From Lingula anatina (taxonomy: Eukaryota; Brachiopoda; Lingulata; Lingulida; Lingulidae), in assembly GCF_001039355.2 (NCBI RefSeq), contig NW_019774491.1, forward strand, positions 16,630 to 80,629: a stretch of 64,000 nt of DNA, in the 5' to 3' direction. Both the position numbers and the translations under genes were made by a program. Below the pieces are notes generated by a model. That model did no database searches. It was not told the origin of the DNA and saw only the letters and a list, made by a program, of their open reading frames with translations. This document shows positions 51,901-60,461 of this stretch, in pieces. Numbering within the stretch: the stretch's first letter is position 1; every line of letters begins with the position of its first letter.

Positions 51901-54900
51901 AAAACTACTGGAAAACTATTTTAAAAATCTAGTATGCAGGTCACTCTGTAGTATCAGCTTATTAATCTATTTTCAAATAACTTGCGGGATTATACTGAAT
52001 TTAAAAGACATTATTTGGTGTTTGTTTTTAAGAAAATTCCATTTCTTAGAATCTAGTGCTTTAAACTTTATTCAAAACCTTCATCTTTTAATTTTATCTG
52101 AAAATAAGATATCAATACCACAGAATGACTTTCATAAATACAACTCTCATTTTAAATTAATGTGTTAGATGAGACTCCTTCTGATGTCTTACATAACACA
52201 CTGTTGTTTTGAAAACTATTCATTTCAATAAATCCATCTTTTTTTTTTTTTTTTTTTTTTTTTTGAAAATCCCTTTGATCTAGACTTCATCTAGACTTTA
52301 GACTTCATATCTCAAGCTGTCAGCAATATCTGCCATATGATGTTACAGATGTGAGCGAGAACTTTCCTGGTGTAAACTACCCATCCCCCCCTGCTTGTTA
52401 CTTCAGGGGTGGGATTGATTATAGATCGATCATCTGTGCACAAAAGTTAATAGACCAAAGTTTAAGGTAAAGGTTTGAAAGAAAGATTTGGGGGAAGCGC
52501 AGACCTTATTTTCATGAATAGTTTTCAAAATTACTATTTACAGATCCAATGAGGTCTATTTTCTCATAACACACTGTTACTTTAAACAGCAGACAACATG
52601 GACAATTTGATGCAGCTTTCAAAAGTTTAAAAAAATGTCTCTCTTTTCATGCATGCAACTGTCATACAAACCTGAATTGCCTGTGATGGTAAAAGAAATA
52701 CAATGCATTAATGTCCCATTTAAAATCTTTTTGTAAGCAAGTAAATTCCAAGCAGTAAGTATTATTTTGTATCAGGTCTATTTTTAGTCAATACGATTAT
52801 CATATTTTCTGGATCAAAATCTGCAAATATGCAGAAATATGACATTTAATTAGCAATCAAGAGGTCTCACTGCCTTTTGTAGTTTTTAAATTGGCCAAAT
52901 ATGAAATTCTGAATGTTTACCAAATAAGTAAAAAAACTCCTCTCATTAAAGCCAATTTATTTTTGGCAACTGTAAAAAATAACACACCCTGACTTCAAAG
53001 CACTTGAAATAACATTACATTATTCAAGATGCTTTTGCTATCATTCATATTTTATATTGCTGCCACTACTGCTTTTTAGCAATGCAATCTATGGCTCTAT
53101 TCCCATAGATTTTAGATCGATCTATCCCCGCGGGGAGTCTCACTAGATTACTTTCAGATAATCCGACTTAAATGTCCGTCCCGCCTATTACAAGCTGTAA
53201 AGGGGGTAATTAACTTTCGTGTCCGCCCGGCTAACAGCTATTTAGCGTGAACCCCCAGGGAGTTAGGTCGATCTAAAGTAGGTCGATCTAATCTATGGAA
53301 ATGGGGTGAATGTTGCCAATTGAATCCCACTACAGCATACATTTTTGCCTCCAGTAAAAATTTGAGACACAATTGCATTGCCAAGTGTTTCCATATTATT
53401 GCAACAAGCATGATTAGCAATGTTAAATGCTTCTCTTATGTATACCACAGGTCAGTGCCATCAAATGACTTTGGGTGCAGTGTATAAGGCCCTTGTCATA
53501 TCTAGTATACTTTGGCAATACAATCTGTACTAGTACAGTCTGAGAGAGAACTTGCGCAGTGTAATTACATGTTTGGACTATGCAACGTGTACTGGTAAAG
53601 ACTGTATTGTAGTAGTATACTGTTCAATGTGGAAAGAGTCTTACTTATAGAGTTGTGCTTTGTTACAGTTGGAGTATCTATATATATATCAAAACACATC
53701 AGTGATAACACTTTTAAAACATTTTAGTCAGCTGAAGAAAATTATCCAATCAATTATTAACTTTTACCTGCAAAAACCATCATTTCAAACTGTGAAAATA
53801 TATTGTGATAAGTAAAGAATTATGGTGTTAATGTGACACTGGGCACTGTAGACAAACTGTTCACAATTGAAAACATAAGCTGTGAATATTAGTGGTCAAA
53901 TATCAATCATTATTTGAAACTATTTTATTACCAGTAATCAATATTGCTTGAAAAACTGAACAAATACATATCTTCTAATTTTGATATAACGTACAAAATT
54001 TTACTCTTTACACAAATCTACAGAGAAAGGTTAACATTCTGCCATTTATGTCTGAAACACTGATGCAAAGTGCACATCTTCATTATAAATCTTTACACGG
54101 CACAGCATATGTTTGTGAAATCTTTTTGCTAGCAGTTACAGTTAATTTCATTTAACACGTAACAAATACAAGTGCAAAAAGACAATTTATGATCATATAC
54201 TGCCACTGGGGTTCATTCAAACAGATTTCAGAATATTTACTGTAAACAAACAGCTGAATTTCTAAATGATTGTTAACAGTACAAAATTCAATTAATCTCA
54301 ACAGCAGATTTGCCCAATATTTCAGCTCATTCAGGTAAAAGCAAAATGTATCATAAAATTTGTGATCTGAATTTATATAAAGATATTTTAATTTTACCAC
54401 CAGAGTGTAAATTACATCAGAATACACAAACACAGTGAACAACACATGGTGAATAGAATGCAGATGTAGAACACACAAGCATGGAACACAGTAGCACTTT
54501 TACTCACTGGATCATACTGAGGTGTCTTCTTCTTGGATTTGGGTTGAGAAGGCTACGGAGGACAAAGGCATGCTTTCAAAATTACAACTACAAGATCCAA
54601 AAATACTAACACACTCAGAACATTAACTGTTACAACTAAAAGTGGAAGCAATAGACACGGGGAGAAAAAAATCAAAGATGATTTAAGTATTATGAAAATA
54701 AGAATAATAATAAAACATGCTATCAACTGGGAAAATTTAAAAACCAGCAGCAAAAATAATGATACATGGAAATCACCAAAAAGAATTAATTGGGAAGAAA
54801 GAATGATTACAGTTAAAAAGCATGTTAAAAATTTCATCAAATAAAAAAGAATATGCTCTCTAACACAAAAGTACAAATACTGTCAACTACTTAGAAAAAT

Positions 54901-55546
54901 AAGGGACAAAATGCTATATTAAAGCTACATTTCATAACAGTTGTTAAAATATGTATGCACAAAAGAAATTATATTCAATTGGGAATTCTATAAACTAACT
55001 AAACAAAAGCTACAAAAACTCAACACAGTTCTATGTATGGCAAATTGTTATCAAGATGGTTTGGGATAACACAAAACATGAAGATTTTGTAGTTTATATC
55101 ACTCAGATCACAACTGTGTCTCTCTGATGGTAAAACACAAAATAACTTCCCACATATTTATTTAACCATCTATTATCTATTCTTGTTGTTGGGCCATCAG
55201 AACAGCCTCATTTGTATGTAAAACACCAAAGACCAGTTGGTTCTGCCCAAAATCTGTTACGTATTTTTATAATTATATCTAGGACACTGAGTGCAAGGGA
55301 AATGAGATATGGCATAAGATCAAAATAGAAACAGTCAAGGCCAGAGATGGTACAATAACTTTAATGCACTTCAGTTCAAAATGCACATATTTCTTAATTT
55401 CTTTTAACATGTTAGTTATAAAGTAACTGAGATAACATAAGGGTGCTTACCGGATCATACTGTATTGACCGCCTCCTTCTCTTTCCACCATGAGAAGACC
55501 CTTCCTCCCCCTCCTCTGGGGAGCCTGCAATTTTTCTCTTTGGCAT
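25090..55546 (-). CDS. PBRM1: Polybromo-1 (PBRM1 / BAF180), PBAF subunit
   Basis: Complete gene. Exons in transcript order: 55451-55546, 54508-54552, 50194-50291, [49516-49663, 48747-49220, 48369-48515, 47891-48058 or their near-copies 46870-47017, 46103-46576, 45725-45871, 45247-45414], 44829-44911, 44437-44481, 43707-43970, 43256-43325, 42712-42876, 38496-38660, 37856-37984, 37374-37549, 36741-36870, 35974-36141, 35375-35515, 35116-35207, 34793-34835, 34306-34614, 33989-34068, 33219-33357, 32753-32854, 32115-32348, 31738-31822, 31213-31288, 30644-30819, 30212-30309, 29924-29995, 29432-29632, 29026-29145, 28563-28764, 28033-28134, 26493-26858, 25926-26031, 25090-25315. Using one block copy gives 5541 nt, 1846 aa, with every phase matched. 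Domain order: six bromodomains, BAH1, BAH2, HMG box, Pro/Gln/Gly/Met-rich tail, conserved C-terminus. PBRM1 targets the PBAF SWI/SNF remodeller to acetylated nucleosomes. Confidence 0.98.
26493..28764 (-). CDS. PBRM1: PBRM1 HMG end and Pro/Gln/Gly/Met-rich tail
   Basis: Exon 28563-28764 finishes the HMG helix (WKSLPDEEKRRYEEKAKKQ) and starts a Pro/Gly/Gln/Met-rich tail. Exons 28033-28134 and 26493-26858 continue it with QQQ runs and repeated GTPYQ words (about residues 1581-1736). This low-complexity region is also present in vertebrate PBRM1 and is presumably disordered. Exon 28033-28134 is 102 nt, phase 1 at both ends, so skipping it would keep the frame. Confidence 0.93.
27366..27400. repeat. 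(TA)n microsatellite
   Basis: AT dinucleotide run in the PBRM1 intron between exons 28033-28134 and 26493-26858. Confidence 0.95.
27775..27970. repeat. Degenerate minisatellite with inverted words
   Basis: Imperfect repeats of acaactaacacaatg and ctacattgtgctat alternate through about 195 bp. Because CACAATG and CATTGTG are reverse complements, the tract can fold on itself. Intronic in PBRM1. Confidence 0.65.
28285..28374. repeat. poly(A) plus long (TA)n microsatellite
   Basis: About 24 A residues followed by more than 60 bp of TA, in the PBRM1 intron between exons 28563-28764 and 28033-28134. Confidence 0.95.
29026..29145 (-). CDS. PBRM1: PBRM1 HMG-box exon
   Basis: Encodes KRNRKPTGYIIYAAEVRKKL and DQHPDYSFGELSKVVGN, phase 0 at both ends. 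The YI.[YF]..E.R and HPDYSFGELS..VG signature is the first part of the PBRM1 HMG box, a DNA-binding fold, which is completed by exon 28563-28764. Confidence 0.96.
29432..29995 (-). CDS. PBRM1: PBRM1 BAH2 end and acidic linker exons
   Basis: Exon 29924-29995 carries the last BAH2 strand (KVTDDEIYFFRKSITPKK), matching human VVDDEIYYFRKPI. Exon 29432-29632 is a Ser/Met/Pro-rich acidic linker leading to the HMG box and has little recognisable similarity. Confidence 0.93.
30212..31822 (-). CDS. PBRM1: PBRM1 second BAH domain exons
   Basis: Exons 31738-31822 (TYYEQFIAPNGCFKLG), 31213-31288 (DHVYVKTEREMPIIVKIDKM), 30644-30819 (HPPTRLFFRREVFHSD, IVGKCAVLFYKEFC) and 30212-30309 (EYPEKDVYVCESKY). Together they give the BAH2 fold used in PBAF for protein contacts. 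The order and spacing match vertebrate PBRM1. Confidence 0.95.
32115..34068 (-). CDS. PBRM1: PBRM1 first BAH domain exons
   Basis: Exons 33989-34068 (YSVGDFVYIEP), 33219-33357 (PHIVCIERL, WFCRPNETYHLATRKFLEK), 32753-32854 (EVFRSDFSDRVPLNIVLGK) and 32115-32348 (VYVCESRYSAKHKAFKKIKI, then VRVASVFAEK). The RPNET and ATRKFLEKEVF motifs are hallmarks of the PBRM1 BAH1 domain. Confidence 0.96.
33049..33113. repeat. (CA)n microsatellite
   Basis: Pure CA run in the PBRM1 intron downstream, in transcript order, of exon 33219-33357. Confidence 0.97.
33882..33931. repeat. (GT)n microsatellite
   Basis: Pure GT run preceded by a TTTA/poly-T tract, in the PBRM1 intron upstream of exon 33219-33357. It is complementary to the (CA)n on the other side of that exon. 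Confidence 0.97.
34306..35515 (-). CDS. PBRM1: PBRM1 bromodomain 6 exons
   Basis: Exons 35375-35515, 35116-35207, 34793-34835 and 34306-34614 encode the degenerate sixth bromodomain: NLFISVYNYQ, GRCYSDSFAELPS, KPLTFDQIKRNLDR and YRRLDRFQEDMFEVFSYARK. It is followed by EDAVEMQMFFIKIRDELCKN and a Lys/Glu-rich helix. Where most bromodomains have aromatic-Asn before the BC-loop end, this one reads KVSRTDS, with Ser. Confidence 0.95.
35065..35092. repeat. (GA)n microsatellite
   Basis: GA run in the PBRM1 intron immediately below exon 35116-35207. Confidence 0.95.
35684..35899 (+). repeat. Interspersed repeat, plus-oriented copy
   Basis: Shares gattttgataaaa, aggataggtcagaaatg and a terminal gaggtctg.gctctctga.tg block, in the same order, with the reverse complement of 63148-63440. 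Intronic in PBRM1. No coding capacity. The family was not assigned; it is SINE- or MITE-sized. Confidence 0.7.
35974..36870 (-). CDS. PBRM1: PBRM1 bromodomain 5 exons
   Basis: Exon 36741-36870 gives LAQKLQQVYDIIANFTDSRG and FMKLPSRL. Exon 35974-36141 gives EYPNYYEVIKKPIDMQHI and NACKFNEPDSLIYK. The acetyl-lysine-binding Asn (KFN) is present. Confidence 0.96.
36371..36591 (+). mobile_element. MITE-like element, family A, copy 1
   Basis: A 221-bp block in a PBRM1 intron that is repeated in reverse orientation at 53086-53308. Its ends carry imperfect inverted repeats (ccatttccatagattagatcga against ctattcccacaactttagatcga). Internal GATCGA-containing palindromes flank a GC-richer core. No open reading frame. 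Confidence 0.8.
37374..38660 (-). CDS. PBRM1: PBRM1 bromodomain 4 exons
   Basis: Exons 38496-38660 (EALKKRINVLYDTVFNFQ), 37856-37984 (LIDIFIELPSKKEYPDYYQV, ISEPIDMNTIKTKI) and 37374-37549 (ALIADLKLMFSNARHYNEES). PDYY and HYN, the key acetyl-lysine pocket elements, are intact. Confidence 0.96.
38815..39164. repeat. Left flank copy at assembly gap
   Basis: 350 bp nearly identical to 39381-39729. It runs from gggaaataggattcccc through a poly-C tract to ccaattttcagtct at the gap edge. Confidence 0.92.
39165..39380. other. Assembly gap (216 N)
   Basis: Run of N. Because both flanks are the same 350-bp sequence, the gap probably represents overlapping contigs rather than missing DNA. Confidence 0.95.
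39381..39729. repeat. Right flank copy at assembly gap
   Basis: 349-bp near-copy of 38815-39164. It differs by a few substitutions and homopolymer lengths, then continues into unique intron sequence. Confidence 0.92.
42712..43970 (-). CDS. PBRM1: PBRM1 bromodomain 3 exons
   Basis: Exons 43707-43970 (RPKRNPGPRLSAICAALKYP, acidic linker, WVLFNAVKNAKNSLGQGLAD), 43256-43325 (FYPDYYEEIHHPMAMMQIRK) and 42712-42876 (LMFRNAQQYNTDESRIYKDA). The QYN Asn is present. The RLSAI..AL motif before the domain also occurs in vertebrate PBRM1. Confidence 0.96.
44437..44911 (-). CDS. PBRM1: PBRM1 inter-bromodomain linker exons
   Basis: Exon 44829-44911 (DAVMLKKLVKSKKNELC) completes the last helix of bromodomain 2. 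Exon 44437-44481 is a 45-nt Lys/Arg-rich microexon (RSKRFLVVKQKKFYR). Splice phases on both sides fit the exons above and below. Confidence 0.88.
45036..47574. repeat. Duplicated PBRM1 block, copy A
   Basis: 2.54 kb nearly identical to 47679-50171. It holds a full exon set for the second half of bromodomain 1, the acidic linker and bromodomain 2 (46870-47017, 46103-46576, 45725-45871, 45247-45414). It ends exactly at a single N at 47575. Confidence 0.93.
45247..47017 (-). CDS. PBRM1: PBRM1 bromodomain 1 (part), acidic linker, bromodomain 2: copy A exons
   Basis: Four exons as in copy B. 46870-47017: AADYYDVVSQPIDMLKIQQK and LVSNAKAYYK. 46103-46576: 158 residues with a Glu/Asp run. 45725-45871: LEWLFSAVMNAKNGERN and LLPSRT. 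45247-45414: YPEYYDVIKDPIDLKQI and NAKTFNEPGSFIYK. The acidic exon differs from copy B by Glu/Gly and Glu/Asp changes. The set begins needing one base to finish a codon but ends in phase 0, so it cannot follow copy B in frame. Confidence 0.9.
47575..47575. other. Single-N assembly join
   Basis: Lone N at the end of PBRM1 block copy A, the same arrangement as at 5462. Confidence 0.9.
47576..47678. other. Unique 103-bp segment between PBRM1 block copies
   Basis: Short stretch with ccggaattccgg palindromic words that belongs to neither copy. It is a contig tip, or intron sequence found on only one haplotype. Confidence 0.7.
47679..50171. repeat. Duplicated PBRM1 block, copy B
   Basis: 2.49-kb near-copy of 45036-47574 with the exons 49516-49663, 48747-49220, 48369-48515 and 47891-48058. 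It ends 23 bp before bromodomain 1 exon 50194-50291, so this copy is contiguous with the 5' half of the gene. Confidence 0.93.
47891..50291 (-). CDS. PBRM1: PBRM1 bromodomain 1, acidic linker, bromodomain 2: copy B exons
   Basis: Exon 50194-50291 (ICQELYDIIRTFKTDDGRIL, FIRVPKR) opens bromodomain 1. Then come 49516-49663, 48747-49220, 48369-48515 and 47891-48058. Bromodomain 1 has NAKAYYK, with Tyr in place of the usual Asn, as in vertebrate PBRM1. Bromodomain 2 has NAKTFNEPGS with Asn present. The exon 48747-49220 linker has TRRRSRR followed by about 45 nearly all Glu/Asp residues and then a mixed Lys/Glu region. Confidence 0.93.
52193..52578. mobile_element. Possible short mobile element with inverted ends
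   Basis: ttttgaaaactattcat (52207-52223) recurs inverted at 52514-52530. A 13-bp direct repeat ataacacactgtt occurs at 52193-52205 and 52566-52578. The interior includes a poly-T run and a short c/g-rich hairpin near 52385-52415. Boundaries uncertain. Confidence 0.45.
53086..53308 (-). mobile_element. MITE-like element, family A, copy 2
   Basis: Reverse-oriented copy of 36371-36591, 223 bp, with the same imperfect terminal inverted repeats and GATCGA palindromes. It lacks coding capacity. The flanks differ from those of copy 1, consistent with independent insertion. Confidence 0.8.
54508..54552 (-). CDS. PBRM1: PBRM1 45-nt candidate cassette exon
   Basis: Phase 0 at both ends, good acceptor and gtgagt donor. 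It encodes PSQPKSKKKTPQYDP. The final QYDP repeats the last four residues of the preceding exon 55451-55546, so either junction with exon 50194-50291 gives QYDP-VQICQ. This suggests an optional exon adding a basic patch before bromodomain 1. Confidence 0.75.
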
Positions 55547-55564
55547 ACTGCCTCTGCCCTGTAC
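55451..55564 (-). CDS. PBRM1: PBRM1 first coding exon
   Basis: ATG at 55546. It encodes MPKRKIAGSPEEGEEGSS then GGKRRRRSIQYDP, the basic N-terminus typical of PBRM1 and a likely nuclear localisation signal. A plausible acceptor (taattcag) at 55565-55566 precedes 18 nt of 5' UTR (55547-55564), so at least one upstream non-coding exon is expected. Confidence 0.9.
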
Positions 55565-56980
55565 CTGAATTATCAGTGTGGTAGGTAAATTGATAATGAA
55601 AACATAGTTATAAATTTTACCAAGGAAGAATTTTATTTTTACGATTCAGATACTGATTATGAAATAACTTTTAAAGGCCTTGCTACAGATACAAGCATCA
55701 ATAAAACACATAGGATTGTCCAGCACAAAAAAAACTGTAAAAGGCATCAGAATCTCCTCTGAGCGCAGCCGAGAATTAATTACTGCTTTGGAAAGACTCG
55801 CTCGCGCTGCCAGTAATTACGCCGCGGGGTATTCAGGGCACAGACCGTGATCACAAGATACCGCCAATAGATTTTTAGAAAATAGATTTTTCATGTGAAC
55901 GGTCCCTAACACTTCTGCTATTTTTACCAAGACAGGAGGAGGGCCTTAAACAGCTTTTAGGAAGCTTGTTAATTTGAGTTGTAAAGTTAAACACCAAGAT
56001 TCAAACTACACCTACCTTCTACATAAAACTTTACTATGTATGTTGGATAATGAACAACAGTGATGCAATGGTCTGACTACATTATAACTGCATTTAGTCC
56101 TAAGGTCTAACACTGTGTTGACAGTTGTGCAGCACTAGGTACTGTACACTTACAACGGTACAGCCCCGTGTGACAGTAATTGTAGTCCGCTAGGAACGTA
56201 GTCCGTTCCCCAATACTTTGTATAGGTGACATTCTCCCAAATGCTTATCCCAATACTCCGACCAACCCTAGTCTGTTCTAATCATAAGGGACCCAGAGTT
56301 CTTTTCTTGGGCTGTCAGACCGGTTGCATCTCCACAAGTCGTATTTGTGTTCACATAACTTATATTTTCATTAGGAAATGTGGCTGAACTTCGAGTTATT
56401 TTTTATGTTGAATGAGAAATTTGAAAAATACTACAACCACTTACCTACACTTACCTTTAAAAGACAGAAACAACAATAAAACAAAGGATTTTCCGGCAGA
56501 AAGCTTTGTTAGACCACCATGATGAATAAAGCTTTGCTTAGCACATTAAAAATCCAGTCCTTATTTACTTTAACATTGTTAAGTATCAAAAGAGCAATTT
56601 GCTTTCAGTTGAAGTGACTTTATATTTTGCTGTTTCCCTTATTCCTGTTTTGAATATTTACTGATTTATTACTTATTTATTAAAGTCGATAGTTACGAGC
56701 GACATAAGGCTTCTCTTAATGCGCATGCGCACATATGAATGTACACACCTGCTAGGAGGCACCCCGAGCATGGAGTACCTAGGTCTTTCACTATTCCTTC
56801 TTTCCTTCCACAGGTTCGCGTTATAGAGTATTCGGCTGATGTGTGTTATATGATATATCAAGATCATGCTTGCAATACCGAATGCAGGGGCGGATCCAGA
56901 GATATTTTCTGACAGTTCCAAATGATCTTTGTTGGCTCATCCTCCACTGCCCCCCAACCCCCGCACCCGCACTCTCTGAC

Positions 56981-57020
<40 letters not shown>

Positions 57021-57240
57021 GACATACACACACGTACACATATATTTCTTTATTTTTCAAACACGTTTGGGCTTAATAATATTGAAAAGAAAGTTATCCT
57101 TGTAGTCAAATATCAAATGTAGGCCAGTGAATTGCCACTTAGGAAAATAAGTTGCTGGTTCGAATGGAAAACTTGTCCTAAAACATGTTGGACCAAACAT
57201 CCGACGGAAAATACGACGAAAACATTCGACTAAACATCAA

Positions 57241-57322
57241 TGTCTACGACCACAGTTTCATGGTCGCACAAAGGACGCAGAAAGGACGCCGTCATCTGTA
57301 GGCCCTAAAGGGTGTTTTACAC
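57241..57322 (-). mobile_element. Partial copy of TTAA-type MITE (family C)
   Basis: Contains tacgaccacag, tcgcacaaaggac and cagaaaggacgccgtc in the same order as the reverse complement of the 59621-59876 element, with internal loss. A fragment in opposite orientation. Confidence 0.6.
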
Positions 57323-58172
57323 GCATTAGTTTTACGTGGTCAGTGCATGCTAAACGAGTCAAATAAGGAACATGCGTTGCATAAGTGGTTTAAACAAAAG
57401 ATCTCTTAAGAGACATTGCTTATGTTATTTTGGAATCATCGTTTTTTATTTTAATTTAATTTTTAAAACTACAGGCTTGACAGCCGATTTCCCAACACTG
57501 TCTATGGCGCAATTTAGACATTGAAGGAATAACAAATGTTCTTTTTGGACAAAAATGGATTTTCCTGGGGTAATCAACAATTTTCCCGTACTTACCAATG
57601 TTTAATGAATCTGTTCCGACATCACAGTTAGTCCTTTTTTTTTAAATAAAAAGTTTGGTTATTTAATTGTTATAATTTCTTAAGAGAGTATAACAGAGGG
57701 TAGTCATATCTATGGAGGTTACGTGGTCCAGTGCCAAGCAAAGATTCCAGAATAACTGCGATAACAGCCATTTGGTGGTTAAAAATAATATTTTATATTT
57801 CTTTTAGTTGTTAACAATGTACCCCCGTTATTTATTGTGAAATATGAATCTCATATATGAAGAGTTGTTTTCCTTAAAAGAAATACAGGAGGTACATGTA
57901 GGCCTATAAAATAAGTTTTAGTCTTTAGATTTGTGTTATTTAAAAGTAATCTATACGAATCATTGCTCGATCCGTCCCTGTATTAGGATTCGATATTTCA
58001 TCCCATCTTTGATTTCATAATTTTATTACTAAATGACTGGCCAGTGATTTACAACACCATCTGCCTTCTTTGCTGGTACATTCACAATACACATACCGGG
58101 CATGGCTTCGTTTTCACTGTATGACACTGTGCACTTTTGAGCAGTCGCGGGTTTAGAGTGGGTCAGGGGGGT

Positions 58173-58445
58173 CCTGACCCTCCCCCCCCTTCGGTTTCTG
58201 AAAAGTAGGCCTGACCCTCCCCCCCCCCCCTTCGGTTTCTGAAAAGTAGGCCTATATCAAACGAATTTCCCTTCTTGAAATTAGAATTTTGACTCGCTAA
58301 ATCATAGTTCTAAACCGTACCCAAAAAAATTTGAGACCCTTGAGCAGGCCCCGAACCCCACACCAAGGGGGCTATGGTCGGCTTCGGATCCAAGGCCCGT
58401 TGTTCTGGACCCCCCCCCCCCCTTCAAATAATCCTGGATCTGCAT
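58173..58445. repeat. Poly-C interspersed repeat pieces with tandem duplication
   Basis: A unit of about 40 bp (ctgaccctccccc, ttcggtttctgaaaagtagg) occurs twice at 58173-58250. A further ctggacccccc/ttcaaataatcctggatc piece lies at 58404-58442, and a related gcggatccag word occurs at 56888-56897. Confidence 0.55.
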
Positions 58446-59620
58446 CTGCTCTTGAGTATTGACGTAGTTTATTTGAACAAAGAAATAAACACTACCTCTT
58501 TGATTTGAATGATAGAAAAACTCACAAAAGGGGAGAGGATGGGGTTTGGGTGGGGTGGAGAATTCCTTCTTCAAGACTGTTTGTTACCTCGTTATACTAA
58601 ACCTTTCTTCATTTGATTGGCAGTAACACCCGCATAATATAAATATAATATTAGCCTAAAAGAATATATTCAAGGGAACATTCAATCAAATATTTTTTCT
58701 CGTAGTGTTTTTAAAATCATTTCAACTGTTAGAATATTAAATTTTATGACTTTTATGATTTATTCCAATACACACACACACACACTTCCATCTCGTGAGA
58801 CTGATGTGACTGGAAAAAGTGACGGGAGTGAGCTCCCCCCTCTTTCATCCACCCAACCCTGCCCCTTGTGCCGCTACTGGATTCATACTCCGCATTTCTC
58901 TATGAACAGCGAAACAGTTTCCACGGTCTGCAACATTGTGGGGAGAGTCAGAAGAATATAGATTCTGACATAATGTCTGCAAATTTTTAAGTCTCAAAAT
59001 TGAAGAAGTCGATTAGCTTTTAGCCCTTTAAAAACTGTTCAATATACTCTCTTTTAAGCGGTTCCAAGAGTCTCAAATATTTTGCTGGCATCTTGATAAT
59101 TTTCTCTTTCGTGCCTCCCCAAAAACCGTCCATACGCAAAAAATCGATAATCGTATGGGATTTTTCTACAGACAATTGACCTACTTTGGGCCAGTGCAGT
59201 TATCGGCGCTATTTAACAATTTTATAACTTTGGCGTGGAAACATGATTCACAACTGTGATATGAAAGTTTTTACTATGATGTGATTAATAAACAGCGCGT
59301 GTCGATCAAATCTTTAAAGTTTGTTAGCGCAAGGAGGCATTACCGTTTAAGGATAATACAAAATATGTACACAACTCAAAACCAATAAAAAATGCATTTT
59401 TCTCTTATATGCAAATTAGATTGCCTCGGGTAATAAACTGGCCGGAAGTGATGTTCATCAACACATTCTAAACGACGCTGCAAAGGAAGTTGTCAGACAT
59501 AAGTATTTTGGAACATTTCAAAGAAATACAAAAAAGTTTCCAAAAACAAGGGAAATATTTTTAAAAAAGTTATCATAAATGGTTTATATGTTCAACAAAT
59601 AAACATATTCTCTTTTAGAT

Positions 59621-59757
59621 TTAAACCCCTCTTTACACTGTCCTCTCTGTGTCCTTTGTGCGATCATGAAACTGGTATCGCTGTGGTCGTAGAAAGGAGG
59701 CACAAGCAGAATGAATGTTCAATGACTGACCAGTTGTAGGCACGTAAAGAATTATTT

Positions 59758-59788
<31 letters not shown>

Positions 59789-59876
59789 TTTTTTTTTTGT
59801 TTGTTTGTTTTACTCTCAAACGGGGTCGTACTACGGGACGCAGAAAGGACGCCGTCCAGTGTGAAAGGGGGCTTAA
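59621..59876. mobile_element. MITE-like element with TTAA ends (family C)
   Basis: 256 bp. The left end ttaaacccctctttacactg and the right end, reversed, ttaagccccctttcacactg match at 17 of 20 positions, and the match extends to a gtccttt.tgcg motif. Flanking TTAA on both sides fits the TTAA target duplication of piggyBac-type elements. A (TTTA)n tract sits inside at about 59756-59792. No coding sequence. Confidence 0.7.
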
Positions 59877-60461
59877 CAGCACAAAACTGAAGTTGATTTG
59901 AATTTGTGCCATTAAAATCTATTGAATAAAATGCTTAGCGAACCAAAGAAAATATCTGATTCCTTTATTTACTTGTACATTCACTAATGTAGACAAATAA
60001 AATCCGGCGAAACATGCATGTGTTTGCACTGACCGATACCCCAGCCAATGTTGTCCAATTTCAAGTTCCTCATTTTTGGAATAATTCTCCCTCAAAACAA
60101 ACTCTCCCAAGTCAGGAATATTATTTCAAATAAAAGACATATTGAATGAAATCAAAGAGTTCATTATGTTTGAGTAATACTGCTTATGGACTAAGAAAGT
60201 GTGCATTGGTATTTCGAAAAATACCAAGGCTTGGTCTTTGAAATTCTACCCCCCCCCCGCCCCCCCCCCTTTCTACTGCTACCATTCAAATAAAAACCGC
60301 TTTCAATACTCATGGTGTAGTGTGCGTCAAAAGTTAACTCATTAAATATACATTTGCAAATATACGTAAATAACATAGTGTTAACAACATATTTTTAAAA
60401 TCTGGGAGAACAAAAATAGCACAGATAAGAGATCTGAATATCAAACCAGTTCAAAACATGT

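Larger units (their letters stand above)
50292..54507 (-). other. PBRM1 4.2-kb intron
   Basis: No coding exon recognised. It contains an inverted/direct repeat structure at 52193-52578, a 22-bp palindrome at 51224-51245, family A MITE copy 2 at 53086-53308, and a poly-T run near 52238-52264. Confidence 0.8.

Noticed and set aside
56821-57122. Ser/Leu/His/Thr-rich open frames
   Set aside because: Translations of CT/CA microsatellite; no coding evidence.
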